A stretch of DNA of 64,000 nt from Utricularia gibba (GCA_002189035.1 CM007992.1:1860001-1924000); one strand, 5' to 3'; shown: positions 38,391 through 50,399, counted from the first letter of the stretch. The notes: generated by a model from the sequence alone, not told the origin. Translations and numbers: made by a program.

Positions 38391-39438
38391 ATATCAGTGG
38401 CTGACACATCTTCCCGAGAAGACTAAATATTATCAACAGTCAATTGATTATGCTTAATAGAATCCTTCATCCCTAAATATGGACACAATAAGTCAGTCAG
38501 TTTCTCAAGAAATTTCGGAAGCAAGACAAACGAATCATGGAAATGAAAGACGAGTTTCTTTCGCTGTTTATTATTCTTTATATTTTGTTGATTTGACATA
38601 AATCTTTAGCTCATAAAGCTTATGATTTCTAAATAAAGTTTTCATTATATACTTATCAAAGTGCTCCATAGAAAACCTACAAAGAATAATACTCTCTAAC
38701 TGAGCAAATGTATGGAAATAAATAGTTGGAAGACGTGGAACCCTTTTTACTAAAATTTCTAAATTGTAAATGAAGTCCAATTATTACTTTTGGCTGCGTT
38801 CTTCAACTGTGGGTAAATACCTCGAGTGATGATCAGATTGTCATCCAGTTTAATCTCAAAGGACCCAATGTGATAGATAGGCAGTGAGTTGAATACTTTA
38901 TTTATATTTTAAATGCATATTTTACTATGATTAATTTTTACTTGCCTAGATTGAATAAATCAAACACAATCCCACACATGTGGGTAAATATAAATTATAA
39001 ATCGAGAGGGAAATGTAGATTATTTAAATACATGATATAATTGGGTGCATTGGCAATTGTCCCCATTTTCTAGTTCTCCTTTAATTAATGCGATCACTTT
39101 AAAAAATATTAATTTCATTGTCATTAAAAAAATGATATTTTTCTCTATTTTAAATATTATAGTAGCACATCAATATCATGATTGCGATCATAGTGCTTAC
39201 ATGATATTTTTAATTAAAAAAGGAATAGATCCTATTATTTGAATTAAATACATATATGTTTTTCAATTTAAAAGTATATTACAATTGTGATATGGTATTT
39301 TAAATTTTTTTTTATGAGGGTATAGATGTAATGATATATATAAACTGCTGAATCCTTATATTTTAAACCCTCTTACAAAACAAGGAAAATAAATCTTAAT
39401 AATTCTTACATATATATCAAACACATTTTGATTTTTAA

Positions 39439-39443
39439 ATCCA
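39439..39443. repeat. Target-site duplication ATCCA, left copy
   Basis: An exact match to 49260-49264, directly abutting the TG end of the 3' LTR. Confidence 0.85.
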
Positions 39444-39983
39444 TGTTAAGGGTGAAAACTGGTTAAGTGGGTTGGGTTGGATTTCCGGTTATGGAGGTGA
39501 TCGGAAATGCAACTTTCGTATACTTCCTCTCGTGATCCATCCAGTTTTACCGGGTGAAATGAATGCAGGTCGAGATTTTTTACGTGGAAACCGTCGTAAG
39601 ACGGAAAAACCACGGAGTTATCGGAGCTCACCGAAGAAAGTTTTTTACTAGTGGGATGTGGTGATGGAAAGTACAGGTGGGAGGTTTGGGATTGAACCCC
39701 TTCTCAGTTATGATTCCTTCTATTTATAAGGGGGAAGAGCCGATCCGACCGAATCATGAGCTTTGCAGGTGTTGGCTATCTTTTTGCACTGGTGCTATGA
39801 TCTTGCTTTTCAGACAATCGCCGCCCATTCTTCCATGACTCGGTTACTCTTCAGACTGAACCATACTGCTCTTGTCAGATCCTTTAACAGATATCGATCT
39901 GTCGACATACATTATCTCATCGAAAACCCCGCTTGGCAGCCTTTCAAAAAACCGACTATCCCCAACTGATTTGTATCCTATCA
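39444..39983 (-). repeat. 3' LTR of the Tat element (540 bp)
   Basis: On the minus strand it runs from TGATAGGATAC (at 39983) to CA (at 39444), with a TATA box TATAAATA at 39721-39728. Its first about 200 bases (39772-39983) are duplicated at the other end of the element. Confidence 0.8.
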
Positions 39984-40204
39984 CTTAGCCCTTCTGATTT
40001 GTCGATGTGGACCCTTCCAGAGCAAATTGGTGAATCAGAATTGCAACCACACCGATTTCGAGTGCACTGATTTCCCTGGGGCGAATCTCTGGCCCATTCA
40101 GTACGAATCCCTTGCCGCGTGTCATCCCCAGGTCATGCCATGTTTTTCCCGCTCACCCTGGGCACCTCAAGCGTCACGTCGTTTCACCTTCCGAGTACCT
40201 TTTC

Positions 40205-40213
40205 CATAAATAT
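40205..40213 (+). promoter_or_regulatory. Possible TATA box for the antisense extra gene
   Basis: CATAAATAT on the + strand is followed by a pyrimidine-rich leader and, 237 bases later, the ATG of the extra ORF. Motif and position only. Confidence 0.4.
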
Positions 40214-40449
40214 GCGCTCCTCCCGTCACTTCTCCCCTTTGTTCTCTTCGTTCCCTCGCGAGATCCCAGTGCTCTTCCAATCCTGCCGTGCTCGTCCTCC
40301 GTTCCGCCGCAGCGACTCTCGCCAGAATCGGTCTATTCCTCCTCTTTTCTGCTCAGTTTGGGGGTTTGGGTCACCCTATTTGCATTTTCTGTTTCTGAGG
40401 GCTCTTTCTGTTCATTCCCCTTTCTTTTTTTTCGATTCTTCCGGCTTCG

Positions 40450-42020
40450 ATGGGTAGGAAGTCTAGCGAGCTGAGCATTTCCACCATTTGGGCAAAATAC
40501 TCGATCCTCGATGAGTACGTTGTTAGGCACACTAGGGATTGCCAAATTCCATGGGGAACAGGGGAACGACCCCTTCCTCGATTTAGCCTCCCAATCCCCC
40601 TATCTTATCTGGAGAGCGGTCATCGCTTTCCTCTTCATCCCCTTATCATCCAATTTTTGAACATATTCGCCATTCCTCTTTTTTGTCTTTCCCCGAATTC
40701 GATATTCTGTTTCACCACCTTTCTCTTCTATTCGGCGGGTCTGGACCCGAATCTAACCTTGGTCGATTTTTTTCAATTCTTCAAAGTCGCCGTCTGTAAA
40801 GCTAAGTGCCCGATGCACGGTTTTTCTCACTTCCAATTTCACCGATTTGAGGATCATCCCGATTTCATTCTAAAAGCTCCCGATACTCACCACAATTGGT
40901 GGTCTTCCTTTGTTTGGGTCGCTCCTCCGTCTGGGGCTAGATGGAATTTTCCGGTCAAACCCCCTACTCCTTTTAAAATAAAACTTTTCGGTCGCTTTGC
41001 CCTTCTCATGACTCTCGTAGAGATGTATATCAGAGATTGGCTGAGTGCTCTGTTAGGTTCGAGTCTCGGGCCTCAATGCTTTCGCATGCCTCCTTATCGG
41101 CATGCGAGATTGTCGGCCGCAATCAAGATGGGCAATGGCCTGATTTTCTTATTCCTCCGGGTTCCGCTTTGGAATATTGGCATCTTCTGCAGTCTCCACG
41201 TAATGTTGCTTCTGATCCGGCTGCACTCTCCAGCCCCAACCCGACCCCCTTTTTCCTACTGATCCGTCTCAAAAGAAAAGAAAACGAGTTAAGGCTTGTG
41301 TTCAGAAGCCTTCGAAAAGTATAAGAGGTAGCCATGTTCCGCTTCTTTGGCTTGTGATTTCTTCATTAGTATTTCACCATTTTTCCAACTTTCACCTGCA
41401 GCTGAGGATATGACTCGTAGAAGCGCTTTGGAGGATTCGGTCATGACCCGCTTCTCGGTTGAGATGCATCGGGTGCAGGAGTCGGATGCTGCCCCCTCCA
41501 TGTAGGTTTTCCCCCCCATCCCGACTGCTACCTTCCTCCCAGATTGATTCTCCCGAAGTTCCCTCAAGCACTGCTGATCACTCCCCGGAAAAGGATCGCG
41601 TAATCGAGGATTCTGGGACTCGGGAACCGACCCGTCCCCCTTTAGGAAAAGGAAAGGGGAGCCTCTTTCCTTCGCCGAGATTTTTTGAGGGCCCCACTAT
41701 TGATGCGGGACACTTGGCATTTAATCGGTCTACTCCTATATCGGCAATGGCGTCAGATCAGTCAAGAGTTCGGGCTATCCGTTATGGATCCGCGTTTTGA
41801 CAAGATCAACCCGTTGACGAAGGACGAGAACATGTTTGACGTCGTCTTGGATATTCCTCCTACTCCTGAATTTGGCTTCGAAGCAGATCGGGAACGCCTA
41901 GGTGTACTTATTCGGTCTAGGGTTGATCGAAAGAACGAAACCAAGCTGCGGGCAAGATTACAGGGGCACGTTGGCCCTTCAGTTGGTCCCCCTACGGATC
42001 CTCCTTCTCCTGAGCTTTAG
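40450..42020 (+). CDS. Extra antisense ORF of the Tat element (putative gypsy-type transposon protein, PF04195-like)
   Basis: The ATG at 40450 opens a protein lying opposite in direction to the element's gag-pol. Its N-terminal half carries the plant gypsy-type transposon domain signature: H-RFPLHPLIIQFLNIF, then LSPNSIF, then GLDPNLTLVDFF, then a W-SSFVWV segment near 40905-40925. The frame changes near 41037. Two GT-AG-like introns are possible (about 41320-41400 and 41502-41542) before an acidic, Ser/Pro-rich part and a last open stretch ending at 42020. Function is unknown in the family. Tat elements are known to carry such additional ORFs, some in antisense. Exon limits here are uncertain and the copy may be decayed. 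Confidence 0.55.
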
Positions 42021-42825
42021 TTTTCTTTTTTCTACCTTCGCAGAAACAACATTCTTTGTCCTCGACATTGGGGGTTTTCGGATATTTTGGGAATTCAAAC
42101 TTAGTTTGCTACTTCTTGTCCCGAGCTGGTTTACGGTGCCCCTAGCGGGGCTTATATTTGGAGGGTTCGCCGAGCTCTTTGGCTAGGCTTTTTGATTTTT
42201 GCATGCCTTAGTATTTCCTTACGCGAGCGGAACCACTGATAGGGAAGTAGACTAAGACCCCTCATAGGTTGAGTGACTTTCCCAATCCAATTGGGCCCTC
42301 TTCTGGCCGGAATCCCATTGTTTTGAACATGGGCAGATTTTCTTTGGGTGCTCTTGCCGTCTCGAGATTGAGCAGTAAGGTTTGGATCTAAGGGCTTTTT
42401 CGGGGCTTGCGCCGACAGTTTTAAGCAACCGGTGCCTGAGTTATACTTGGCCTTATCATCATCATGGGTGCCCAGGTTTAGAAAAGCATGTGTAGACCAG
42501 GGGGGAGGAGGGGAACCCCACGTTGATCTACTGTCCCCGGGAAGGGGCGTGGATCTAAAGTCAAGGTTTATGACCTAGGTTGGAAGAGATTGCTTGGGCT
42601 TACACAATTCGGCCAGGGCTTATGTTTTCTGGTCAACTCATCTCCGCTTTGGAGGAATCTATTACCGTTTGGGTATTCTAAGAAAAGAAATTACCAAATC
42701 CAAAGAGGACCCATGATAGGGATCGGTATCGAGATGACTAGGCGTAAAATCTCCTCAAGTGTATCGCATTCCAGGATCTTGGGAGTTCCACGCCGTCTCA
42801 CTACTCTGATCGATATGCTCCCTTT

Positions 42826-44063
42826 CTAATTACCCTTGAAACCCGGTAAGGGCCTTCCCGGTTGCGATCTAATTTTTCCACGTGTCTCTATGGTTGGATG
42901 CTCCGGAGGACCAAATCTCCTTCCGAGAATACCTTTAAGGATATGGACCGATTTTAGCTCCTTTCTGTCATTCTCTGATAAGGATACGGACCAAATATTT
43001 TGTCGTTTTTCTTGCAACAGTTCCAACTCCAATCTTTGTAAGTTGGCGTTCTCTTCCTCATTATAGTGTTCAACCCTGTAGCTCTTCAATGTTAGTTCAA
43101 TCTGGCATACCGCTTCCGATCCATAAACCAGCAAGAAAGGAGTCTCTTCCGTAGTGGTCTGAGGGATGGTACGATACGACCACAACACTTCGTCCAGCCG
43201 ATCCGCCCATGATCCTCCGTAGTCCTCGAGTTTGGTTCTCATACCCTGCCTGAGTGTTCAATTCGTTACCTCCACAAGGCCATTACTCTGAGAGTGGTAC
43301 ACCAAAGTGAAGTTGTGCTTGACCGAATATTTGTTCAGGAATGTGTCCATTCTTCCTCCAGCAAGTTGGGTCCCATTATCGGTCATTAGTTCTCGAGGTA
43401 TCCCGAATCGAATGAAAATGTTTCTCCAAAGGAATCGGATAACCACCTCTGATATCCTGGCCATAGATTCGGACTCCACCCATTTGGAAAAATACTCAAC
43501 TCCTACGATAACAAACTTTTTTTGGCCTGACGTTTGGGGAATGGTCTCATAATATCTACCCCCCATCGGTCAAATGGGCATGAGAGTGTAAGAATGGTCA
43601 GATCGTTTACCGGTTTTCTCGGAATGTTGGCGTGGTATTGGTACACCTTACACTTCCACACCATTTCAGTAATATCTTGCCTCATGGTCGGCCAATAATA
43701 TCCGCTTGTCAAAATCTTTCGGCATAAGGATTGTACGCCAACGTGAGCATCATAGTCTCCCTCATGCAAATCGGTTAAAAGCCCTTGAGAGTGCTCCTTC
43801 CCTATACACTTCAATTGGGGTCCGTCAAGGGATCTACGATAAAGATTCCCGTTCACCAGTGTATATCTCTTCGCCCTGGTCTCCAACAGTCTGGCTTCCA
43901 ATTTTTCGGGTGGTGTTTCTCCTCTTTGGAGGTATCGGATATAGGGTAATGTCCAATTCTCGAAAGGGTTCAGCTGCAAAGAGATGTCGTTCCCTGGTTG
44001 TTGAGTAACGTGATTTAGTGCTCGCAAGGTTACTAAAGGTGAATCCCGCAACCGGACTGTCAC
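42826..44063 (-). pseudogene. Ty3/gypsy integrase, broken into three frames
   Basis: Integrase inserts retroelement DNA into chromosomes. From 44063 downward there is an N-terminal HHCC-like region (H-x-HVG, then a CxxC site reduced to CKVY), then WGVDIMRPFP with the first catalytic Asp. The second frame (43566-43258) carries FGIPRELMTDNGTQ with the second Asp and the glutamate region (SNGLVEVTN). The third (43242-42826) is the C-terminal part with LWSYRT and TPF-LVYGSEAV. Frameshifts between them and the lost zinc ligand make it inactive. Confidence 0.8.
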
Positions 44064-44240
44064 ACTCCCCTCCTTTAGCTTCGGAAATCCTGCGGTAAAC
44101 CTGGCGAGACTATCTGCGGATCCGTTTTCCTCTCACGCAACATGGGATAAGGTGAACTCCTTCAAGGTCTTGGCCAACTCCTTTACCTTGACATAGTATA
44201 GAGCCATGAGGGGGTCATGAGCTTCATATTCGCCCGAAAA

Positions 44241-44480
44241 CTATCCTTGCACAAGCCGTGAATCGGTATAAGCGTCAAGTTTCGCGACTCCGAGCTCCCT
44301 GGCAATTTTCATTCTTTCCACCAAGGCTTCATATTCGGCCACATTGTTGGAGGCAGGGAACAAGAATTTTATCGTGATATAGATGTGTTCCCCATCCAGA
44401 GTCCGGATGTCTATGCCTCCTCTAGCCCCACTGTATGTTGAACCGTCAACATACATGGCCCAGCGGTCGTTAGTTTCCAT
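44241..44480 (-). pseudogene. Second RNase H domain of the Tat element
   Basis: It has an RNase H fold signature in which W-x-MYVDGSTYSGARGGI is followed by SNNVAEYEALVERMKIARE and AYTDSRLV. These hold the Asp, Glu and Asp of an RNase H active site. It is separate from the RNase H that follows the reverse transcriptase. A duplicated RNase H is a known trait of the Tat lineage. It ends at a stop at 44241. Confidence 0.75.
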
Positions 44481-45700
44481 GAAACGGTCAATAGGCCAAG
44501 TATCTCAACCACAAAATCGGCAAGAGGTTTGGCCTTGATTGCTGTTTTCGATTTAAACTCGATATCCATCGTACTCAATTCGATCGCCCACTTTGCGACC
44601 CACCCAGAAATCTCAAGTCGAGATAGGATATTCTTCAGAGGCTGATTAGTGAACACCACGATGTGTCGATTCTGGAAGTATGATCGGAGCTTGGTGGCCG
44701 CCATTTTCAGAGCCAAGATGAACTTCTCTGTTACTGTGTATCGAGTTTCAGCCGGCAGCAAGACCTTGCTCACATAATACATGGGTAAATGTTTATCTCC
44801 CGAAATAGTTGTCAGGACTGCACTTACTGCAAAGGGGGATATTGGCAAGTAAAGCCCTAGGGGCTCCCCTTCCCTCGGGGCAACTAGAAGCGGAGGCGAG
44901 GCGAGATACTTTTTGAGCTTCTCGAAAGCGATCTGACAATCTTCGTTCCAATTTAATGCCTTTCCCTTTCTCAACGCCTTGAAGAAAGATGCCGACTTAT
45001 CGATTGACCGAGATATGAAATAGCTGAGGGCAGCTAGTTTACCCGTAAGGCTCTGATATTCCTTTATGGTCCTCGGGGGTTGCATTTCGCATATTGTCTT
45101 AATCTTCTCAGGGTCAGTTTCAATTCCTCTTTCCAATACATAGTGTCCGAGGAACTTTCCACTCTGCACTCCGAAGCAACATTTCAATGGGTTGAGTTTT
45201 ATTCCATATGACTGACATAAAGAAAAGCAGGAACCCAAACACGCCAAATTATTCTCTTCATTCATTGACTTAACGATCATATCATCCACATACACCTCCA
45301 TAGAAGTTTCGATCTCAGAGGAAAAGATTTTGTTTACCAATCTCTGATAGGTCGCCCTAGCATTCTTCAGACCAAAAGGCATCGCGACATAGTACTAAAC
45401 CCAGTCTTCGGTGTAGAAGGTTGTTTTCGGCTAGTCCTTTTCCGCGACAAAAATTTGGTGATACCCAGAGTATGCATCCATGGTGCTCAGAAAACGGGAC
45501 CCGACAATGGCATCCACCAGCTTGTCTATCTTTGGTAAGAGGTAGGGATCCCTTTCACAACAGGCGTTGAGATCGGTGAAATTGATGCACATTCTCCATT
45601 TTCCCCCGGGCTTCAGGACGACGACCGGGTTGGCTACCCATTTCGAGTATTGGATCTCCCTTATGTAACCGGCTTGCAGAAGCTCTTTTGTCTTTTCCTT
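44411..45700 (-). pseudogene. Ty3/gypsy reverse transcriptase and first RNase H
   Basis: It copies element RNA into DNA. The upstream half (45700-45383) is recognisable in broken frame as CINFTDLNACCERDPY-L-PKIDKL and MDAYSGYHQI. The open part from 45382 has MPFGLKNA, the catalytic YVDDMIVKS, a KCCFGV-SGKFLGH stretch, then the RNase H-like region (PLGLYLPIS, YVSKVLLPAETRYT, FTNQPLKNIL). Catalytic Asp residues are present, but stops interrupt the chain near 45396. Confidence 0.85.
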
Positions 45701-45912
45701 GATAATTCGGCATTTTTCTTCAGAGAAGTGTCCCTGCTTCTATCGAATCGACTTTGCCCCCGATAAGTATCGATGTGATGCTCAGCGACAAATCAATCGA
45801 TTCCTACAAAGTCTGGAGCAGTTCAGGCGAAAATATCGGCATTATTCCTTAGGGTTTCTGCTAACCTTTTTTCAAACTCGGCGTTCAGGTTGGTGCCAAT
45901 GCAGGTCGTCTT

Positions 45913-46641
45913 CTATGTATCCCCTGGTATGAGTTGCAAGGAGTTATACCCCACCGGTTCCATGGCTTGCATGGGAGGTTCCCGAGGTTCCTTCTCCACC
46001 ACCATTACTCTCGGTTTCTTTGCGCAAGGGTCGTGGCAAGAGGATACATAACAAGACCGGGTGGCCAGTCGGTCGATGTCTAGTGTATATATTCCCCTAG
46101 GTGTTGGGAATTTAACTTTCAAGTGCACAGTTGAGGGCAGCATACCGAATTGGTTGATGCCGGGTCGGTCGAGGATCACGTTATATGAGACTTCCGAATC
46201 CAGAATCAGAAATTCTAATCTTTCGGTCCGGCTTCACCCTGCCGCACCAAACGTCATGGGTAGGATTATTTTCCCAACAATTTGCACGGCCCGTTGATCG
46301 AATGCGTATAACTCTATACGGACCAGGCAGATATCCCCCTCTTTAGATGACGCTAGTAGCTCGGCAACTTCCTTTTTCATAATGTTGCAGGAAGATCTCT
46401 GATCGATGAGGATCCTCCTCAACTTGGTGCTCCCGCATATCCCGGCTACCACCAAAGGTTCGTTTCGTGCGGCTGTGCCAGTGGGAATGTCTTTGTCAGA
46501 GAAATTGATCTCCTCCATCTCCCACGCGGCTCTTCCAGTCTGTCCTTTCCCGATTTCAAAGATTCCCCCTTTTCTAGCCTCCTCCAGATATCTCTTTTGT
46601 GATTTCCCAGATTCGTCAATCTCGGTCCCCCCGGATACCAT
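45913..46641 (-). pseudogene. Gag C-terminus and retropepsin-like protease, degraded
   Basis: A minus-strand frame reads EINFSDKDIPTGTAARNEPL, then RRILIDQRSSCNIM, which aligns with the aspartic-protease site of plant gypsy elements. The usual Gly of D-x-G-S-S is Arg here. A second frame (46179-45913) continues with ILDRPGINQFGMLPSTVHLK, a conserved protease-to-RT stretch. The altered site and frameshift suggest no activity. Confidence 0.7.
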
Positions 46642-46772
46642 GTGGATTTCCCGGACATAGGGGGACTACCCAGTGCCCGGTTTCCGTTTCTTGAACTCTC
46701 CGGTCTATCTCGATCCCCTTCGTGGTTCGAGACGTCGCTAGCTCTCCGGATTCCTCCTGTTGGTTTCGGGGG

Positions 46773-48082
46773 TGTTAAATGTCATTTTCTAGTTAATTAT
46801 TAGGTATTATTATGTGTTAATTATGTATGAAGTCGCCCAAATTAGGAGTCTTTTTATTAAGTATTTGATTTGTACTAAAAAATTCCCATTTTCCCATTTT
46901 GTATATATTTTATGTCTTTTTTCTCACACTTTGACTGAGACATGTCAGGAGACTGTCATAGAGTGTTGCAGGAGTATTGCAGGTGGTCAGACTTTGAGTT
47001 TTCGTGCCTTGTACGCGAGTTGGAATGATTGTGGGTGGAAGACTGACACTGGTCAAGGCCCATGACTTATGGCATATCAGAGTCTGCAGCAATGATTGGG
47101 CGCAAACTTGCACGCAAAGAAAGTCTGGTGGTGCACGCAAGACAGAAGGAATGATGGAAAGGGGACTCAAAGGAGTTAATGCATGTGGGAAGTCATATAA
47201 AAGCCACTTGGAGCACTTAGTTTCGGAATTTTGAACAATTTCTCTTGTACTTAGAACTTTTAGGTTCTTCCTCCCCTCAAGGAGGAAGAACACTTAGCTT
47301 CCTTTTCGTTTATGTTTCTATGGCCCTTTCGGGCTAAAAACCTTTAGTTTCTGGGAAGTAGATGAAGTTTCCTTCCAAGTCTTGAGCAACACACTCGGTT
47401 CTTCACTGAATTCAATTCGGATTCCGCATACTTCCACGCATCTTGTTGCAGTATTTCTGTAACGACTCTTAGTCAAGGTCCATGAGTAGCAGGCCACTTC
47501 TCGCGGATTTTGGTGAAGATCAAGGTGAAGAGCACCAACTCCAACCTTGCTGGTTCGAGGGAAGTAGCAGATTGTTTGTGGCCTAGGTACCGCGACAGTG
47601 GACAGGTTGTGACCTCGGACCTGCCACTGGCCATTGGCAACAGTTGGGCACACGCGCATAATTCGGTTTTGAAGGCAATCGAAGGCAATCCTCTTGTCTT
47701 CCTAATCGTCCAAGCGGGAATCACATGAGGCTATTCCCGTGCCTCCTTTTCAATCAGAGTGTAAGGGAGAGTAGGCTATTCCTTGCTCCTATAACCAACT
47801 ATTCGGAAGAAATCAGTGAAAACTGAGGCAAGGACGGACAAAGGAAGGAGATGAAGTCTTATTTCCAGGAACTGCATCCCGTAGTCAAGGCCAATCACTT
47901 AGGTTGCATCTTTTATTTCTGTATCTTAAAAACCCCCTTTTGCAAAACCATGACATTTTGTGAAAGTTTCTTGCAAACACTTTTCACGAAAAACAACTCC
48001 CTGAGATCGATACTCGTACTACGCTTTCTAGTGTTTTATGTTTTAAAATATTTAAAATTTGTTGAGGAAACGACACGCAACA
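46773..48082 (+). mobile_element. Nested solo LTR (1.3 kb) inserted in the Tat element's gag region
   Basis: The block runs from TGTTAAATG to GCAACA and is flanked by the 5-bp duplication GGGGG (46768-46772 and 48083-48087). It carries a TATA box (TATAAAA, 47196-47202) on the + strand and no retroelement genes, as expected of a solo LTR left by recombination. It interrupts gag between 48210 and 46641. The short frames inside it are not genes. Confidence 0.7.
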
Positions 48083-48209
48083 GGGGGGAACTTCGGGTAT
48101 CAGCTGCCCTCGTTCCCCATCTGGCCGTTATGTCCCTTTTTTCGTTCCGTCATCTGTGTGGCGTTGCTCATTCCGCCACTGGTATGATACTGCTCGATCA
48201 TCCTCTTCA

Positions 48210-49105
48210 TTACTCGGGAGTTGACAGTGTCGTGTCCCGTGGTTTTGTGTATTTCCTTAAGCTTTCTCTTCTGTGATCATACCGAATGGAATACAACGCT
48301 GCCTTTGATGGTGGGGCTTCGATATTGACAGCATATCGGGTAGTGAAGAGTAACACCAACTCCCGATAGGATCCCACGCTACATGGTTCTAACTGTTTGA
48401 ACCAGATCTTGCTCCTTTCTGGAGCAAGCAAGCGAACAGCTTACACTTCATGGCTTTCGAATGCTGGACCGTGGCCATCCTCATGATGAAATCAGTCTCG
48501 TGAGATATAGGGTCTCCCTTCCCATCGTATGTGGGCAATCCATCGGGGACTCTGAATCCCCTTTCGGTCTCTTCTCGGATTAACTCATCTGAGAAGGGAT
48601 CAAAGCGAAGTGCAGGGGTTCTCGCAGCTCCTTCATCACTATTCTTCAAAGCTAGATCAATGTCGTCAAGAACGTCTCCTCTTCCGGTGTAGACATTCTG
48701 GTCGAAGGCGTCTCTGAAGCCTCTACTCTCTTTTTCTCCCGGTAGTGTTCATGCTGCGATGAGCTTTCGTCTTTCCCGGATCTGATCCAGCTCTCTCTTC
48801 AGTTCTTCTTCCCTTTTTTCTAAGAATTCATTAGTCATGTTTTTCCTATCTGTTCCGGGCTCATAAATGACTTGGTTGCGCCTTTTCCTTCGCAATATCT
48901 CCTCCTTAGTTTCAGACTCAATCTCCGTGTTCGGGGGGTATTCCGGAATCAGGGGTTGCTTCTCCGCTCGTGGTGCGGTTTCGAGTGTCCCCTCCTGGGC
49001 GTTGGAGTTCAGCCCCGAAGGTGCCTTGAAGTCGGCGAGGATTTCTGTTTGTAGGGCCTTCATTTGCCAGCTACTTTCTGCACTTGTGCTATAATCTTGC
49101 TTTTC
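48210..49105 (-). pseudogene. gag: Ty3/gypsy gag (retrotransposon gag domain), broken
   Basis: Minus-strand frames hold an N-terminal charged segment (about 49105-48749, ending in an Arg/Glu-rich coiled-coil-like stretch). The gag domain follows: FRVPDGLPTYDGKGDPISH, then MATVQHSKAMKCKLF, then in another frame IWFKQLEPCSVGSYRELVLL (48431-48210). A frameshift near 48425 splits the domain. The 3' part of gag lies beyond the nested solo LTR. Confidence 0.75.
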
Positions 49106-49259
49106 AGACAATCGTCGCCCATTCTGCCATGACTCGGTTACTCTTCAAATTGAACCATACCGCTCTAGTCAGATCCTCTGACAGACATTATCTCATTGAA
49201 AACCCTGCTTGGCAGCCTTTCTAGAAACTGAATATCCCCAACCGATTTGTATCCTATCA
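49080..49259 (-). repeat. Truncated 5' LTR of the Tat element (about 180 bp)
   Basis: It matches the outer end of the 3' LTR (39772-39983) but stops before the TATA box and runs directly into gag. About 360 bp of LTR, the primer-binding site and the leader are missing. Confidence 0.75.
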
Positions 49260-49264
49260 ATCCA
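49260..49264. repeat. Target-site duplication ATCCA, right copy
   Basis: An exact match to 39439-39443, directly abutting the CA end of the element. Confidence 0.85.
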
Positions 49265-50390
49265 CGATACTTGTTTATATATAACGAAATAAATTAAACC
49301 CAGATTAAACTTAAATATTCATATCAAACGGTGCATATAAGTATGTTCCACACATATTCCTTTATAAGTTTTCAAAAAATTAGAATATTGGCTATAATGA
49401 GAATGATAAAAAATGAGTTTGTTTCTGTAACTTTAAGAAGATATTGTATAATAGAAATATGTTTCACTCCAAAATGTGAAATTACTTTAATAAAATACAA
49501 AATATAATTCACAAAAAAGACTTGGTCTTTTAATTGCTCAAAACTTTACGATGGAAAACTAGAGAAGGAATTTAAAGAAATGAATTGAAATAGGTGAGAA
49601 AAATAGCATTTATGAAAAAATTGTTAGAATGAGAATGGAAATCAGAATGAGAAAAATATTCTATTTTACATTCATATGCCATTTTTTAGATTGAGAATTT
49701 TAGATTCTCATTCTCGAAAATGAGAATAGCCATATTCTTGAAAATGATCAATTTCTCATTTTAAGAATACAAAGTGATAATCAGAATGTGGTAGTTTTTT
49801 GGGAAGTCATGACCTCTGTTTAACTGGATTGCGTTGTACCAAGGAATGACGTGTGGATCCAAATCTGCCATTGCTATTTTATGGAACCCTTGGATATGAG
49901 ACAAATGAGTTGTGAAGGAGGTGTAGCTATTCCTATTTATGCTAAAACTATGGCCTAAGCTTCTAGAGAGGAGTAGCTATGCACTTAAGGAGTCTTTGGT
50001 ATCCTCACTTAGTCTCATATCTTTCCAATAAACCCACAACAAACACAAAATTTCTTTTTTGAGATATCTATGAATGCTCGACCATAATACGAAAGGGGCC
50101 CTAGGGACTTACTTTTAAACAAAAGTATCGAAGCATTATTAGACTCAGCATTGGCAGTTGATCGATGCACTAGGGACTTTGCCATAACCCACGAGCAAAT
50201 GGCCGATTACGTTGCAAAGCTAAAATAAGTCATGAGAAAGTTAACTTTATAATTGAGCGCCTTGCTCGAGAAGATATTTAGGTGTCAAATGCTCTACGAG
50301 GACCCTTACGTTGCAAAACTAAAAGTTGGATTTACTAGGAGCCTTGTCTCCAAGGGGTTTTTGGTAAGATAGAATCTCAGGTTGCTCGAA
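49265..50390. other. AT-rich intergenic sequence
   Basis: No gene recognised. Segments near 49620-49790 contain repeated ATTCTCATT-like words in both orientations, similar to AT-rich stretches at 34780 and 57710, perhaps an old MITE. Confidence 0.4.
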
Positions 50391-50399
50391 GTCGACCTC

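Larger units (their letters stand above)
39444..49259 (-). mobile_element. Tat-type Ty3/gypsy LTR retrotransposon, 9.8 kb, with nested LTR
   Basis: The element starts TGTTAAGG and ends CCTATCA on the + strand, and is flanked by the exact 5-bp duplication ATCCA (39439-39443 and 49260-49264). Its genes run on the minus strand in the order gag, protease, reverse transcriptase/RNase H, a second RNase H, integrase. An extra gene then lies on the + strand before the 3' LTR. A second RNase H and an extra ORF downstream of integrase are known for the Tat lineage. It is GC-richer than its AT-rich flanks. Every coding segment has frameshifts, so it is inactive. Confidence 0.85.

Noticed and set aside
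39446-39631. Minus-strand ORF of 61 residues
   Set aside because: It lies wholly inside the 3' LTR of the Tat element.
40112-40474. Plus-strand Ser/Pro/Phe-rich ORFs of 112-120 residues
   Set aside because: They fall in the pyrimidine-rich leader of the extra antisense gene, and composition explains them.
46910-47724. Several ORFs of 76-127 residues on both strands
   Set aside because: They lie inside the nested solo LTR and match no protein family I know.
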